DNA of 64,000 bases from Glebionis coronaria. Lineage: Eukaryota; Streptophyta; Magnoliopsida; Asterales; Asteraceae. The stretch is taken from assembly GCA_025667525.1 (NCBI GenBank), contig CM046875.1:529815079-529879078 (forward strand), given 5' to 3'. Numbering within the stretch: the stretch's first letter is position 1; each line of letters starts with the position of its first letter. A program made the translations under genes and the position numbers. The notes below the pieces were generated by a model. It saw only the letters and a program-made list of their open reading frames with translations, had not been told where the DNA came from and ran no database searches. Below are positions 34,727-46,206 of the stretch, in pieces.

Positions 34727-34898
34727 GGTATTGGGAGGATTTCTGGAGGTCTTGGTTCAAGATCTGCTAAAGGCCTTTCAGGCGAAGCGAATAAAGGGTC
34801 TAACATAACAAGACGAGGGTTCGAAGAAGACACTCTTCCGCTTGGATGTCATTGCACGACTTGACCCACTAACCACTAACATTTGCCGTTCTAAAAAA
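34727..34898 (+). mobile_element. SINE, 172 bp
   Basis: Flanked by a perfect 16-bp duplication ATTGTGAAACCCATGA (34711-34726 and 34899-34914) and ends in a short A run after GCCGTTCT. GGTTCAAGATC (34754-34764) fits a pol III B box, and a second GGGTTCGAAG lies at 34817-34826. Long variable TSD, small size and A-tail mark a tRNA-derived SINE. The 5' A box is not clear. Confidence 0.75.
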
Positions 34899-34914
34899 AT
34901 TGTGAAACCCATGA

Positions 34915-35587
34915 ATATGTTTCTTTACAATATTCATTATGTGTAACACAAGTATTGTCGTTTGATAATATGGAAATAACATTAATAATGATGCGTTAGA
35001 CATACTACGGAGTAGGGTCGAGTTGAGCTGGGTTGGTTTTTTATTTTTTGAAATTCACTCGCAACCTGATAAAAAGTTGGGTTATAAGGTTCGGCTGGTA
35101 TCCGGTCTGATCTTATCAGATCAGGTGATTCGAATTAACAGATGATATTACACATCACAAATGGCTTGCCCTGTTATATCCGGTTAGTAAAAATGATAGT
35201 CGAAAGTCACACAAGCTTTTTGTTTATAAATAAAAACTGTTTGCAGTGCACTGTTATCTAATTTAGCTTTTCAATACAATGAAAAGTCATTTATAATTTA
35301 GCCCATTGTGAATGCACTAAGGTTGAAAAAAATTGACTCCCTTTTTTTTTAAAAGAAAAGCCTATTAATATTCCACATCCTTTTAACCTTAAAGGCATAA
35401 AAACAAAACTCAACGTTGAACACTTTTTATACGTCAGGTCGTGAATCTGCAACCTACTGGACTAAGATTTTGTCAGAAAAACTATATACCCGACCAAATA
35501 CCATCTCAAAAAAACTTATGATATTACATGTTCAGGATCACGACAGATTTGATTCCAGTTTATGGCCCGTTTGGTCCCCTGAAGACA
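34915..35587. other. Anonymous sequence left of copia element E
   Basis: No gene supported. A short perfect inverted repeat CTGATCTTATCAGATCAG near 35107-35124. E inserted into this sequence at TCCGA; the flanks rejoin with CTGAAGACATCCGACCC, for which I recognise no gene. Confidence 0.4.
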
Positions 35588-35592
35588 TCCGA

Positions 35593-36599
35593 TGTTAGTT
35601 CATGCTCGTTGGATGAGCCAAATGTGGCTAGAGGTGTGTGAGCCTATTGGGGGCACACACGTTAAACACTTAGAGTGCGTTTGCACTTCACGTTTAAAGA
35701 AAACCTTTGAATGATAAACCACAAGTAGTTAACGACTAAGACAACCTTCTTAGGCTATCCTAATTCGTTTTGGCAGGCCTTGGAAGGATCTAGAAAGGTT
35801 CTAAAGTGTCTAGGTTCATTGAGATGATAAGAATGAAGTATTAGAGTTGTGATAAGAGTTGGAATAGTCTTGATAAGGCTTAAGTTGAGCATTATCAAGA
35901 GTAGGGTTTGAAGGCTATATAAACCATCAACCCTAACTCATTATGAACGTCTAACATAACACAAAACACAACAATTAATCTCTGATCTCTTCCATTCTTA
36001 TAATCAAATTGCTATAAACCTAATATTAGGGTTTATATCACTTGATCTCATCTCACCATCATATTCACTTGTTCTATTTGTTCTAAGGGGTTTAGTAAGT
36101 TAGAATCAATCCTAAGTTAGCTAAAACAAAGCTTAGAACGAAGGTTTATAAAGTTGTTAAGGTACAACAACTTGAAGAAGGTTTCTCTGGCTTCCTGATC
36201 GTTCTCGGACAGAAACTGATTTTTGTCAGATTCTGTGTTGTCCGATATCGTACAGCAAAGGGAAAGGTTCTCGGGTAAAGGTTATATATCGGACAACAAA
36301 GCAGTTTTAGGCTGTTTTGTTTTTTTGGTTCGGATCGGGTTTTTTCGACACTTGGTGTTTGGGTATACGTGGAGTTCGGCTAGCAATCCGGACGTGTTCA
36401 TTTGACGTGTTTGTGTGAGCAACCATAGAGGTGGTATATTTTATCACTCGTTTTAGTTTCATTGCTTTTGGACGAAGGTTAGTTTTCGCGTTTACTTTAT
36501 TGTTTATTATTAATTACGTGTTAATCATAATTGCTCAAACTAGATCCATTCCGCTGCGCGCTCGTAGTTACATGGTTAACTAGGTATTAAATCCCAACA
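35593..36599 (+). repeat. Element E 5' LTR
   Basis: 1007 bp, same length as the 3' LTR. TATA box CTATATAAAC at 35915-35924. Confidence 0.95.
35915..35924 (+). promoter_or_regulatory. TATA box of element E
   Basis: CTATATAAAC, identical in the 3' LTR (43253-43262), followed by an AC-rich stretch suitable for a transcript start. Confidence 0.6.
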
Positions 36600-37298
36600 G
36601 TGGCATCACGAGTCATGCTCGTTTGGTGGTTATGGGTTACACGTTTTAAATAAACACGCGAAACCGCATGCATGAAACCTAATTTAGTTATTTGTTTTAT
36701 TTTTATTTGACAATTAAATTGTGTACTTGTCATTAATTATAAAAAATAACAAGATGGTAATTATTAAAATTAATTGTTAATTAGAAACATATAATTAAAT
36801 TAAATGGTTAATTAGAATATATAAAATAATTAAAAAAAATTAATAGTTAATTGTTTTGCCATGATTATTTTATGTGTTATCCGGCTATAAGACTCACTAC
36901 AATCACGTAATGTGATGCATGGGGCGATTTAGGTACTTGATGAAAACCTAATATGAGTCTTATGGTTCTTCGTTTGGGGAAGACTCTTCGGGGTCTCGGA
37001 TTTATGTGTTTATTTAATGTCTTATGTTTGTTGTATTTGTTTTCCTAATTGCATTATTGTTACATGTTTTTCAAAACACCTAAATTACATGCAATATGGA
37101 TAAATACTTATAGAGAAACATGATATTAAAATTGGTCAATATTTTACACGCCTAAATACATGCTCATTGTGACTGGTTATGTGTTACGTGGAAAAGTGTT
37201 TTATAAAATAAAAGGACCTAAACACTATTGAAACACGCTTTCATGAAAATAAAAACTGGACGCTATGGACTCATGGGATGTACGGCTCACCCACTAGA

Positions 37299-37394
37299 AC
37301 AAACTATAAGGCGGGTATAAGCCGGTGCGCACAGTCACACCTAAAGGATATCCGACTATTGCCTTGCGCTGGTCTGGTCCTGCGCTTGCTTGTG
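37299..37394 (+). other. Leader block of element E shared with Athila-like element B
   Basis: ACAAACTATAAGG, GGGTATAAG, CACACCTAAAGGA, GACTATT and GCGCTTGCTTGTG occur in the same order and nearly the same spacing as at 7515-7613. It sits about 700 nt after the primer site and 590 nt before the gag start. Flanking leader sequence is not similar. Confidence 0.7.
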
Positions 37395-37982
37395 AGTTCG
37401 ATTGGAGCTACCGTGAACCATCGTAGATCACTACAGTGTCATTACTAAAAGTTTTTAAAATTCGTGCTACAAAGTTGTTTACATGCTTCTTTGTACACAT
37501 GTTTTACCACATTTATGTGTTATACCCTATGTGAAATTTAAGTGTATGCCAGCCAACTAAGAACACGTGCATTTGATTTGGCTTCTCTGGACAGTCCTAA
37601 GGGCCTTGTCAAACCCATGGCAAATTTTTCACGACGGTAAGACCCTGTGTGATATTTGCATGTTCTTGCTTGGTTAACTTAACTCGAGTATGCACGGTCA
37701 GACCCTGGACCCGAGGCATAAGATGAGACTAAACATGCTCATGACACTACTATCGTTTTACTAGTGTCTTGAATGGTCTCATAAAGTCTAAGAGTTGCAT
37801 GTTATGCAATTAACGCTCGTCGCTTACCTCTTGCCCCACTTGTTTACATATTGGACAGTCCTTTTGTAATGAGTGGGAGTACAAGATGGATCTTAGTCTT
37901 AATTAGTAATTAATTGGGTAGTTAATTCTATTAAGAATGTAATTATCGAAAATACTAATTGTTTGAACTTTTTTAATTGTAG

Positions 37983-40900
37983 ATGACTACCAATGTCGGA
38001 AACAATTCGGTACTCAGGAGTTTCTTCGAGAAACACAAACTCACTGGGCCTAACTTCATTGATTGGTACCGCCAATTGCGCATTATCCTATCAGCTGAAG
38101 ACAAGGAACAATACTTGGAACATCCAATTCCTGCTGCACCTGTTGCAACTCCTGGTCACCAAGTCCCTCCCGATGCTCTTGCAGCTCATGCTGCTTGGGT
38201 CAAAGGGTCAAAGGACATTGCTGCCCTTATGCTCATGACTATGGATTTAGAGATCCAACGAATTCTAACCCATCTCGGAGCATATGACATGTTGTAGGAG
38301 CTGAAAACCATGTTTTCTCAGCAAGCAGAACAGGAACTTCTTCAAACTGCGCGTGAATTTCACGCGTGCAAGCTTGAGGATGGTCAAAATGTAGGCTCAT
38401 ATGTTCTTAAGATGAAGGGCTACATTGAGAACTTGGAGCGTCTTGGTCACCCCGTGACTGTCAGCTATGGAATAAGCCTAATCTTGATAGGCCTTTCCAA
38501 GGAGTATGACAGTTTTGTTCAAAACTTCCACATGCATGGCATGGGGAAGACTGTGAATTCGGTGAATGAACTGCATGCCATGCTTAAACAACATGAGCAA
38601 ACACTTCCCAAGAAGGTTGTTTCACCTGCACTTCATAATCTGCGTGCAGGCAAGGTCCAGAAAAACCAAGGTAGAAAACCGCCTAAGGCTGCGAAGGGGA
38701 ATTATGGTAATGGAAAGAATAAGTTGGCTTATGCTCCCGAGCACAAACCATCTTATGCTCCCAAGAACAGAAATCCTCCACCACCCAAAAAGGATAATCC
38801 TGCTAAGGACGACCCCTGTCACAAATGTGGTCAGATAGGTCATTGGAAATGGAACTGTCCCGAGCACTTAGCCGAGTTGCAGAAAAAGAAGAGGTTGTCT
38901 CAAGAAGCCAACACTTCAGGTATTTTCACTATAGAACTATATTCCCTTTCGAGTAATTCGTGGGTATATGACACTGGTTGTGGTACTCACATTTGTAATA
39001 ATACTCAGGGTCTAAGGGGAAGTAAGAAGCTGAATCCAGGAGCTTTGAATCTGTACATGGGCAATGGTCAACGTGCAGGAGTTGAAGCTATTGGAAATTA
39101 TCATTTATGTCTCCCTAGTGGATTAGTTATTGTTTTGAACAATTGTCATTATGCTCCCTCTATCACTAGAGGGATTATTTCAGTTTCTGGTTTGTTTAAA
39201 GATGGTTTTGTAAACTGTTTTGATTCGGATAATGCAATTTCAGTTTCTAGGAATAACGTTGTTTATTTTACTGCTACTCCCCGAGGGGATGGCATTTATG
39301 AAATTGATATGTCTTGTTCTAAAACCAATGATAGTTCTATGTTTGCTGTTAGCAATAAAAGAGCCAAATTAAATTTGGACTCTACTCTCTTGTGGCATTG
39401 TCGTCTTGGACACATAAGCAAGAAACGCATGGAGAAGTTGCAACATGATGGACTTCTCACCTCAACTGACATTAAGTCATTTGAAAAGTGTGTCTCTTGT
39501 ATGTCTGGGAAGATGGCAAGAAAACCCTATTCACATCAAGTGGAAAGGGCTAAAGATCTACTTGGACTAATACATACTGATGTTTGTGGCCCATTTAGAA
39601 TCATGTCAAGGCAAGGAGCTAACTACTTTGTCACTTTTACTGACGACTTTAGTCGGTATGGTTATGTTTACCTGTTAAAGCATAAACATGAAGTGTTTGA
39701 GACATTTAAAGTGTTTCAAAAGGAAGTAGAAAATCAACTCGGTAAGACCATAAAATCACTACGATCTGATCGTGGAGGTGAATATATGAGTCAAGAGTTT
39801 TTGGATCATCTTAAGGAGCATGGGATTATCGCCCATCGAACTCCTCCCTACACACCTCAACATAATGGGGTGTCTGAGAGGAGGAATCGAACACTGCTAG
39901 ACATGGTTCGATCCATGATGAGTCAAACTACTCTTCCAAAGTCCTTTTTGGATTATGCCCTTGAGTCTGCTGCACGCATACTCAACATGGTTCCAACTAA
40001 GAAGGTTGAAAAGACACCGTACGAAGTATGGCATGTGCAAGCCCCTAAGTTGTCTTACTTAAGAGTCTGGGGTTATGAAGCTTTGGTTAAACGTGATACG
40101 ATGACCAAACCTGACAAACTGGAACCCAGATCTATTAAGTGTATCTTTGTAGGATACCCAAAGGAAACGATGGGATATTCCTTCTACTACCCACCTGAGA
40201 ACAAAGTTATTGTTGCTCGGAATGCTGAGTTCTTTGAGAGAAATCTCTTAGATCAAGAAGCAAGTGGGAGTATAGAAGATCTTGAAATTATTCAAGATGA
40301 AGATACAAATCCTTCTGATGACACTGGCTTAGATCATGATGAGGATGATCAAGAAATTGAAGAACCTCAAAGTGATATCAATCCCATTCGTAAGTCCTCT
40401 AGGACACGCCGTGCACCAGATCGAATGTGTTTATACGTCGATGCTGAGGAGCATGAGTTAGGGGATCTTGGAGAACCCGCTAACTATAAAGCTGCATTAT
40501 TGGATCCTGAATTCGAAAAATGGCTTAATGCGATGAATGTGGAGATGCAATCCATGAAAGATAATGATGTCTGGGTATTAGTTGATCTTCCTCCTAACGG
40601 TAGAACCGTTGGTAGCAAGTGGCTATTCAAGAAAAAGACTGACATGGATGGCAAAGTACACACCTTTAAAGCTCGTCTTGTAGCAAAGGGCTTCACTCAT
40701 ACCTACGGGGTTGATTATGAAGAGACCTTTTCTCCTGTAGCAGACATTAGAGCTATAAGGATTCTTATAGCCATAGCCGCGTTCTATGACTATGAGATTT
40801 GGCAAATGGATGTCAAAACCGCCTTCCTAAATGGACATCTTTCCGAAGAAGTCTATATGGTGCAACCTGAGGGTTTTGTCGATCCTAAATATCCTAACCG

Positions 40901-42059
40901 AGTATGCAAGCTCAAGCGTTCCATTTATGGACTTAAGCAAGCATCTAGGCAATGGAATAAGCATTTTGATGATGAGATTAAGAAATTCGGTTTCACTCAG
41001 AATCAAGATGAGCCATGTGTATATCACAAAGCCAGTGGGAGTAATGTTACTTTCCTAATTCTATATGTTGATGACATATTGCTCATGGGGAACAATATTC
41101 CAATGTTGAAAGGGGTAAAATCCTACCTTGGAAAATGTTTTGCTATGAAAGATTTAGGAGAAGCTGCATATATTCTTGGAATCAAGATCTACCGAGATAG
41201 ATCTAGACGGTTAATTGGTTTATGTCAAAGTGCTTACATTGAGAAAATCTTGAAAAGATTTCATATGGAGAATTCCAAGCGTGGAACTATCCCAATGCAT
41301 GAAAGCCCTAAATTGAGTAAGTCACAATGTGCTGTTTCACCAGCTGAAAAGCAACTCATACAAAATGTTCCTTATGCCTCAGCTGTAGGATCAATTATGT
41401 ATGCTGTGAGATGTACTCGTCCTGATGTTGCGTTCGCTCAGAACATAACAAGCCGATTTCAACAGAGTACTGGTGAACTTCACTGGACTGCTGTTAAAAA
41501 TATTCTTAAGTATTTACGGAATACTAAGGATATGTTTCTGGTTTATGGTGGTGACGAAAAACGAGAGCTCAGGGTTTCTTGCTACACTGATGCTGGATAT
41601 CTGACAGATGCTGATGACCTAAAATCTCAGACTGGATATGTTTTCGTTCTAAATGGAGGTGCTGTGGACTGGAAAAGCACAAAGCAAAGTATTTTTGCAA
41701 CTTTATCTACAGAAGCTGAGTATATAGCTGCTTTTGATGCAGCTAAAGAGGCTGTTTGGATTCATAAATTCATTTCTGGGCTTGGTATTATGCCCACAAT
41801 TGAAGATCCCATTGATATGTATTGTGACAATACTGGAGCCATTACTATAGCTAATGAAAGCGGAGTCACCAAGGGTGCTAGACATTTCCGCACAAAAGTT
41901 CACTATCTTCGAGAGACCATTGAGATGGGTGATGTCAAGATAGCAAAAGTTCATACAGATGACAATCTAGCTGATCCATTTACGAAGGCGTTAGCATTCC
42001 CTAAGCATTCTAAATTGACTCGGGGTATTGGTATGATACCAGCTAGTAGTCTCATGTAA
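37983..42059 (+). pseudogene. Element E gag-pol polyprotein, one in-frame UAG
   Basis: Reading frame of 1358 codons from ATG at 37983, interrupted only by TAG at 38295-38297 (codon 105). A CAG to TAG change is the simplest origin. Gag begins MTTNVGNNSVLRSFF. The zinc knuckle CHKCGQIGHWKWNC lies near codon 279 and is complete. Protease VYDTGCGTH near 329; DTG is intact. Integrase HHCC starts near 472 (WHCRLGH ... CVSCMSGK). Catalytic Asp, Asp and Glu lie in LIHTDVCGP, LRSDRGGEY and GVSERRNRTL. RT has the DVKTAFLNG and LYVDDILLMG (near 1028) motifs. RNase H shows YTDAGY, STEAEYIA and MYCDNTGA. The frame ends just after the copia C-terminal region. Apart from the stop it looks competent. Confidence 0.93.
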
Positions 42060-42920
42060 ATCTGTATGTTAATTAGTATTTGGATAATTTGGAATTGTAA
42101 GACAATTTTAGTTTCTGATAAATAAAGATACGAGGTATTTGTTATTTCATTCATATAAAATTTGTTATTCTATATTTGCATGTTTAATCCATGAATGATT
42201 TAATCATTCTAAATATCCATTGTCAGTTAACAATATGGGAATATTGTTTACATAAGACAAATGTGAGTGTTGGATATATTCTATGAGAATGAGAATTGTT
42301 CTAAGCCAAACTCATATGTATTCATAAGGGATGCATACTGGATTCCCCAACTTCAAACATTTACTTTTGGATCCTTGTCATGAGTAAGATGTTGAAAATG
42401 GTCTGTTAAGTCATCCTTAGACTTGAGATGCAAACAAGTTCTGCATGTGTGGATATCACTTTCGTAATTATATGCAAAACGCTGTCCTGAATAAGGTAGT
42501 TATAAAAGCTATTTTTCGGAGTGATGTGAAACAACATCCACAACACTTGTAGTCAATAAAGGATTTGTTACTCCACTTTGTATGTGCAGAATGATACCAT
42601 GGCGCCTCTCTAGAATTAATCAGATAATTGTTTGGCCGAACCCAAATGGTAATGCAAGCTGAATCTTGATTCCATTTGGTATATCTGAATTGAATTCAAT
42701 AACGAGAATCTAAATGGTTAAACTATATGGAATGAGTTAGGATCCTTATCCATGGTTTAACGGTATCTATAACAAAGGATGATGAAAAGCAAGACATAAA
42801 TGACCATGCTACTGAGTATGTTCTATGAAACTATATCTCAGACACCTCTAGTTAAATAACGAGTGTGAGCGTTGCTAGACGTTTCCGTCGTTGACATTTG
42901 TGCAATCAACTCCAACGACC

Positions 42921-42930
42921 AAGTGGGAGC
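42921..42930 (+). other. Polypurine tract of element E
   Basis: AAGTGGGAGC directly before the 3' LTR start TGTTAG; the expected plus-strand primer. The preceding 42060-42920 is non-coding element sequence. Confidence 0.8.
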
Positions 42931-43937
42931 TGTTAGTTCATGCTCGTTGGATGAGCCAAATGTGGCTAGAGGTGTGTGAGCCTATTGGGGGCACACACGT
43001 TAAACACTTAGAGTGCGTTTTCACTTCACGTTTAAAGAAAACCTTTGAATGATAAACCACAAGTAGTAAACGACTAAGACAACCTTCTTAGGCTGTCCTA
43101 ATTCGTTTTGGCAGGCCTTGGAAGGATCTAGAAAGGTTCTAAAGTGTCTAGGTTCATTGAGATGATACGAATGAAGTATTAGAGTTGTGATAAGAGTTGG
43201 AATAGTCTTGATAAGGCTTAAGTTGAGCATTATCAAGAGTATGGTTTGAAGGCTATATAAACCATCAACCCTAACTCATTATGAACGTCTAACATAACAC
43301 AAAACACAGCAATTAATCTCTGATCTCTTCCATTCTTATAATCAAATTGCTATAAACCTAATATTAGGGTTTATATCACTTGATCTCATCTCACCATCAT
43401 ATTCACTTGTTCTATTTGTTCTAAGGGGTTTAGTAACTTAGAATCAATCCTAAGTTAGCTAAAACAAAGCTTAGAACGAAGGTTTATAAAGTTGTTAAGG
43501 TACAACAACTTGAAGAAGGTTTCTCTGGCTTCCTGATCGTTCTCGAACAAAAACTGATTTTTGTAAGATTCTGTGTTGTCGGATATCGTACAGCAAAGGG
43601 AAAGGTTCTCGGGTAAAGGTTATATATCGGACAACAAAGCAGTTTTAGGCTGCTTTGTTTTTTTGGTTCGGATCGGGTTTTTTCGACACTTGGTGTTTGG
43701 GTATACGTGGAGTTCGGCTAGCAATCCGGACGTGTTCATTTGACGTGTTTGTGTGAGCAACCATAGAGGTGGTATATTTTATCACTCGTTTTAGTTTCAT
43801 TGCTTTTGGACGAAGGTTAGTTTTCACGTTTACTTTATTGTTTATTATTAATTACGTGTTAATCATAATTGCTCAAACTAGATCCATTCCGCTGCACGCT
43901 CGTAGTTACATGGTTAACTAGGTATTAAATCCCAACA
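42931..43937 (+). repeat. Element E 3' LTR
   Basis: 1007 bp. Differs from the 5' LTR at about 14 sites, no indels seen. TSD TCCGA follows. Confidence 0.95.
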
Positions 43938-43942
43938 TCCGA

Positions 43943-44639
43943 CCCTTATAGGTTTTATCATCATCATTAGTAAAGTTTTGTACTTCGACATACGAGCGAA
44001 GTTACCTTCAAAGAACCCTTAGATTGCAGATAGAGATACGTAAGAGTTTTTTTTACTTATTCTATATTTACTACACCGAATATCAAATTAAAAAATACGC
44101 AATCCGTACTCAACCACTCGATTCTTCACTATCTAGGTACGTAAAGTCAGAATCTATCGTATGCAACCTAATTTACAGATACATCGACCATAAATTATAC
44201 CCATCACTAAAATCACGAGGGGTCTAGAACAAACAAACGCCCACCGTCTAAAAACTACTCGTACCGTTTCGATTGATTATTTTTTAAATGTCAAGCCTAT
44301 TTTTTCCTTTACCAGGACTTCAAGAAGGTATAATGGTCAAGAAGTGGTGCTTTGACATCTCGATGGGATCATAATATGGCTGTTTTAGGATCTAAGGTTA
44401 TATTATCAGGGCTAGCATCACCATTGCAAACAACACACACCTAAAAGGATACGTCCGTAATCTTCTATTTAACTAATAAACTTTCGCCAACCTAAACCAT
44501 CAACAACATAATGCCTGATTTTCCCTAAGTACTCAATCTTAAACCCTTGTCAAATTCACGTGGGGAAGCATTTTTCATTACCAAAATAATAGACACCGTC
44601 TTGTATCAATGGACTTGCACTCAAAAGGAGATGTGACAT
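43943..44639. other. Anonymous sequence right of element E
   Basis: Continuation of the target of E. No supported gene. It may include decayed C-terminal parts of the eEF2-like pseudogene, but I could not align them. Confidence 0.35.
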
Positions 44640-46010
44640 GTTAGAGCCCCCTACTCATCACTCGGGGTTTCTCAAAAACATTTTCCCGGTATATGACAAA
44701 GGGTCTAAAACTATGATTTCATTTTTATAATGCACTCTTTTAAATAATTGACACTCTCTCTAACATGGAGTTCTTCAGCATAAGCAATGAAGTCGATATC
44801 ATTCTCCATGGTACATACAACTATAGGATCAAGGTTATTAAGAAGCCCATGACCCTCAACAAGCATAGGATAATGAATGGGACTACACTTAACAAAGACA
44901 TGAACAGGGACATTTGAGGTACAAAATTTTGCCCACATATTGTGTGAGCACGAGTGGTTTCATATTCTACTAGCAAGGTTTGCGTTTTTGGATATCAACT
45001 TCTCCAAACCAACGAGGGCTATTATATTTCCACATGGTATATCGTGCACATTTTCTAGTTGGATGACGCCTTCCTTCTGTAGATCAGGTCCCATTATCTT
45101 CACCTTTAAACTCTATGAGGCCGTTCTAACAAAAACACAACCAAATTTAAAACATTTACCATTGTTAGATGAAGGAATCAACTTAGTAACATAGAAAATG
45201 AGCGAGTCAAGATGATCACATTTTCTTATGGCAGTGGCATAGACGTTGTCATTTTGTAGACAATATAGGTTTTTCCCACGGTGTCTTTGTGAACCAGAAG
45301 GGGAAGACAGACAAGAGATCGTCATCTCTACTAACGAGTTAGCAGAAAACCACTCATCCATTACACACTTGACCAAATCTTGATTTCTTAATTTTAGATT
45401 ACCACTCTTCGATTTGACACTAAATGTTTCAACTTTGTATATAATTTTTGAAATCTTATTCCACACAAGCTTTAATCACATTTTTATTGGATAAAATCAA
45501 AGATCAATAAACATACTCCTACTCGAAAGATGCTTCACGATATCTTATTTAGGGAGATTAAATCTAGAATAAAACACTCCAACAAAGTTCATAATGTAAA
45601 TATACATGAAAATGCAACGTCTTCACATTGGTGAACCTAACACACAGAATAGGCTTCTTGTAAGCATCAATTACCACATTAATGTTGTCAATTTTATTCT
45701 TGAATCTTTTATGCGCTTCTTCACCAGTAAATTCTTTATACAATATGTTACCATCAACTCGAGATTCGAAATAATCTATCTACCTTGTTTATAGTCAAGA
45801 AAAACTTAACTCTTTCACTAAGGTCTTGTAAAATTACCATCTCTTTGTTTATATACAGAGAACCCTTCCATAAAATCAACAGAATCCAACAGCCCCATCA
45901 CTAATACGTAACACATCCATAACCTTTGATGAATAATCACTGTCCGCTGGTACTTTCATCAATCTCCTAATGGTACTTCAACCAACTTCTCATAGCATGA
46001 CATCTCGTTC
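44640..46010 (-). pseudogene. Translation elongation factor 2 (eEF2)-like pseudogene
   Basis: eEF2 is the GTPase that moves tRNA and mRNA on the cytosolic ribosome. In order on the minus strand I can read diverged eEF2 segments. GTPase domain: DSDYSSKVMDVLRISDGAV near 45965-45905, VDFMEG near 45885, LTINKVDRLF near 45800 (NKxD motif kept). Then TGEEAHKRF and INVVIDAYKKPIL to about 45660. Domain II: 45466-45113 with LVEMTISCLSSPS, YATAIRKCD, VTKLIPSS and GCVFV. Then LKVKIMGPDL and DIPCGNIIALVGL, and 44938-44711 with VEGHGLL and DPIVVCTMEN. A last trace, YRENVFEKPR, lies near 44660. Several stops and frameshifts; the section between domains I and II is much shortened (45660-45470). The P-loop start and domains IV-V are missing. 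Dead copy, probably old. Confidence 0.85.
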
Positions 46011-46206
46011 CCACGACCAGTCAACTAACTTTACTTACTCCCTTATTCCCGTAACCAATCTAAGTTTCAAAACTCCACAAATATTAATCATTCCTTCAAC
46101 ACAACCTTTAAACCAAAACACATATCTCCATTATAATATCTAACCATAAGTAATACTACCCACTCTATCCTCTCATCCTAACGTTTCCACAACCACATAA
46201 CTAAAT
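46011..46206. other. Anonymous sequence before element T
   Basis: About 200 bp without a recognised gene; the first part may be further decayed eEF2. The T LTR begins at 46207 after CTAAAT. Confidence 0.35.

Larger units (their letters stand above)
35593..43937 (+). mobile_element. Element E: nearly intact Ty1/copia retrotransposon
   Basis: Two 1007-bp LTRs (35593-36599 and 42931-43937), both TGTTAGTT ... CCCAACA, with a perfect TSD TCCGA (35588-35592 and 43938-43942). The primer site begins TGGCATCACGAGTC (36601), a variant of the usual methionine-tRNA site. Purine tract AAGTGGGAGC (42921-42930). One long gag-pol frame with domain order protease, integrase, RT, RNase H, as in copia. About 14 substitutions between the LTRs by hand (about 1.4%) make it a fairly recent insertion. 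Lineage not assigned with confidence (Tork/TAR/Angela-like group). Confidence 0.93.

Noticed and set aside
35107..35124. Perfect palindrome CTGATCTTATCAGATCAG
   Set aside because: Short, isolated, no neighbouring gene or transposon ends; expected by chance in 64 kb with modest likelihood.
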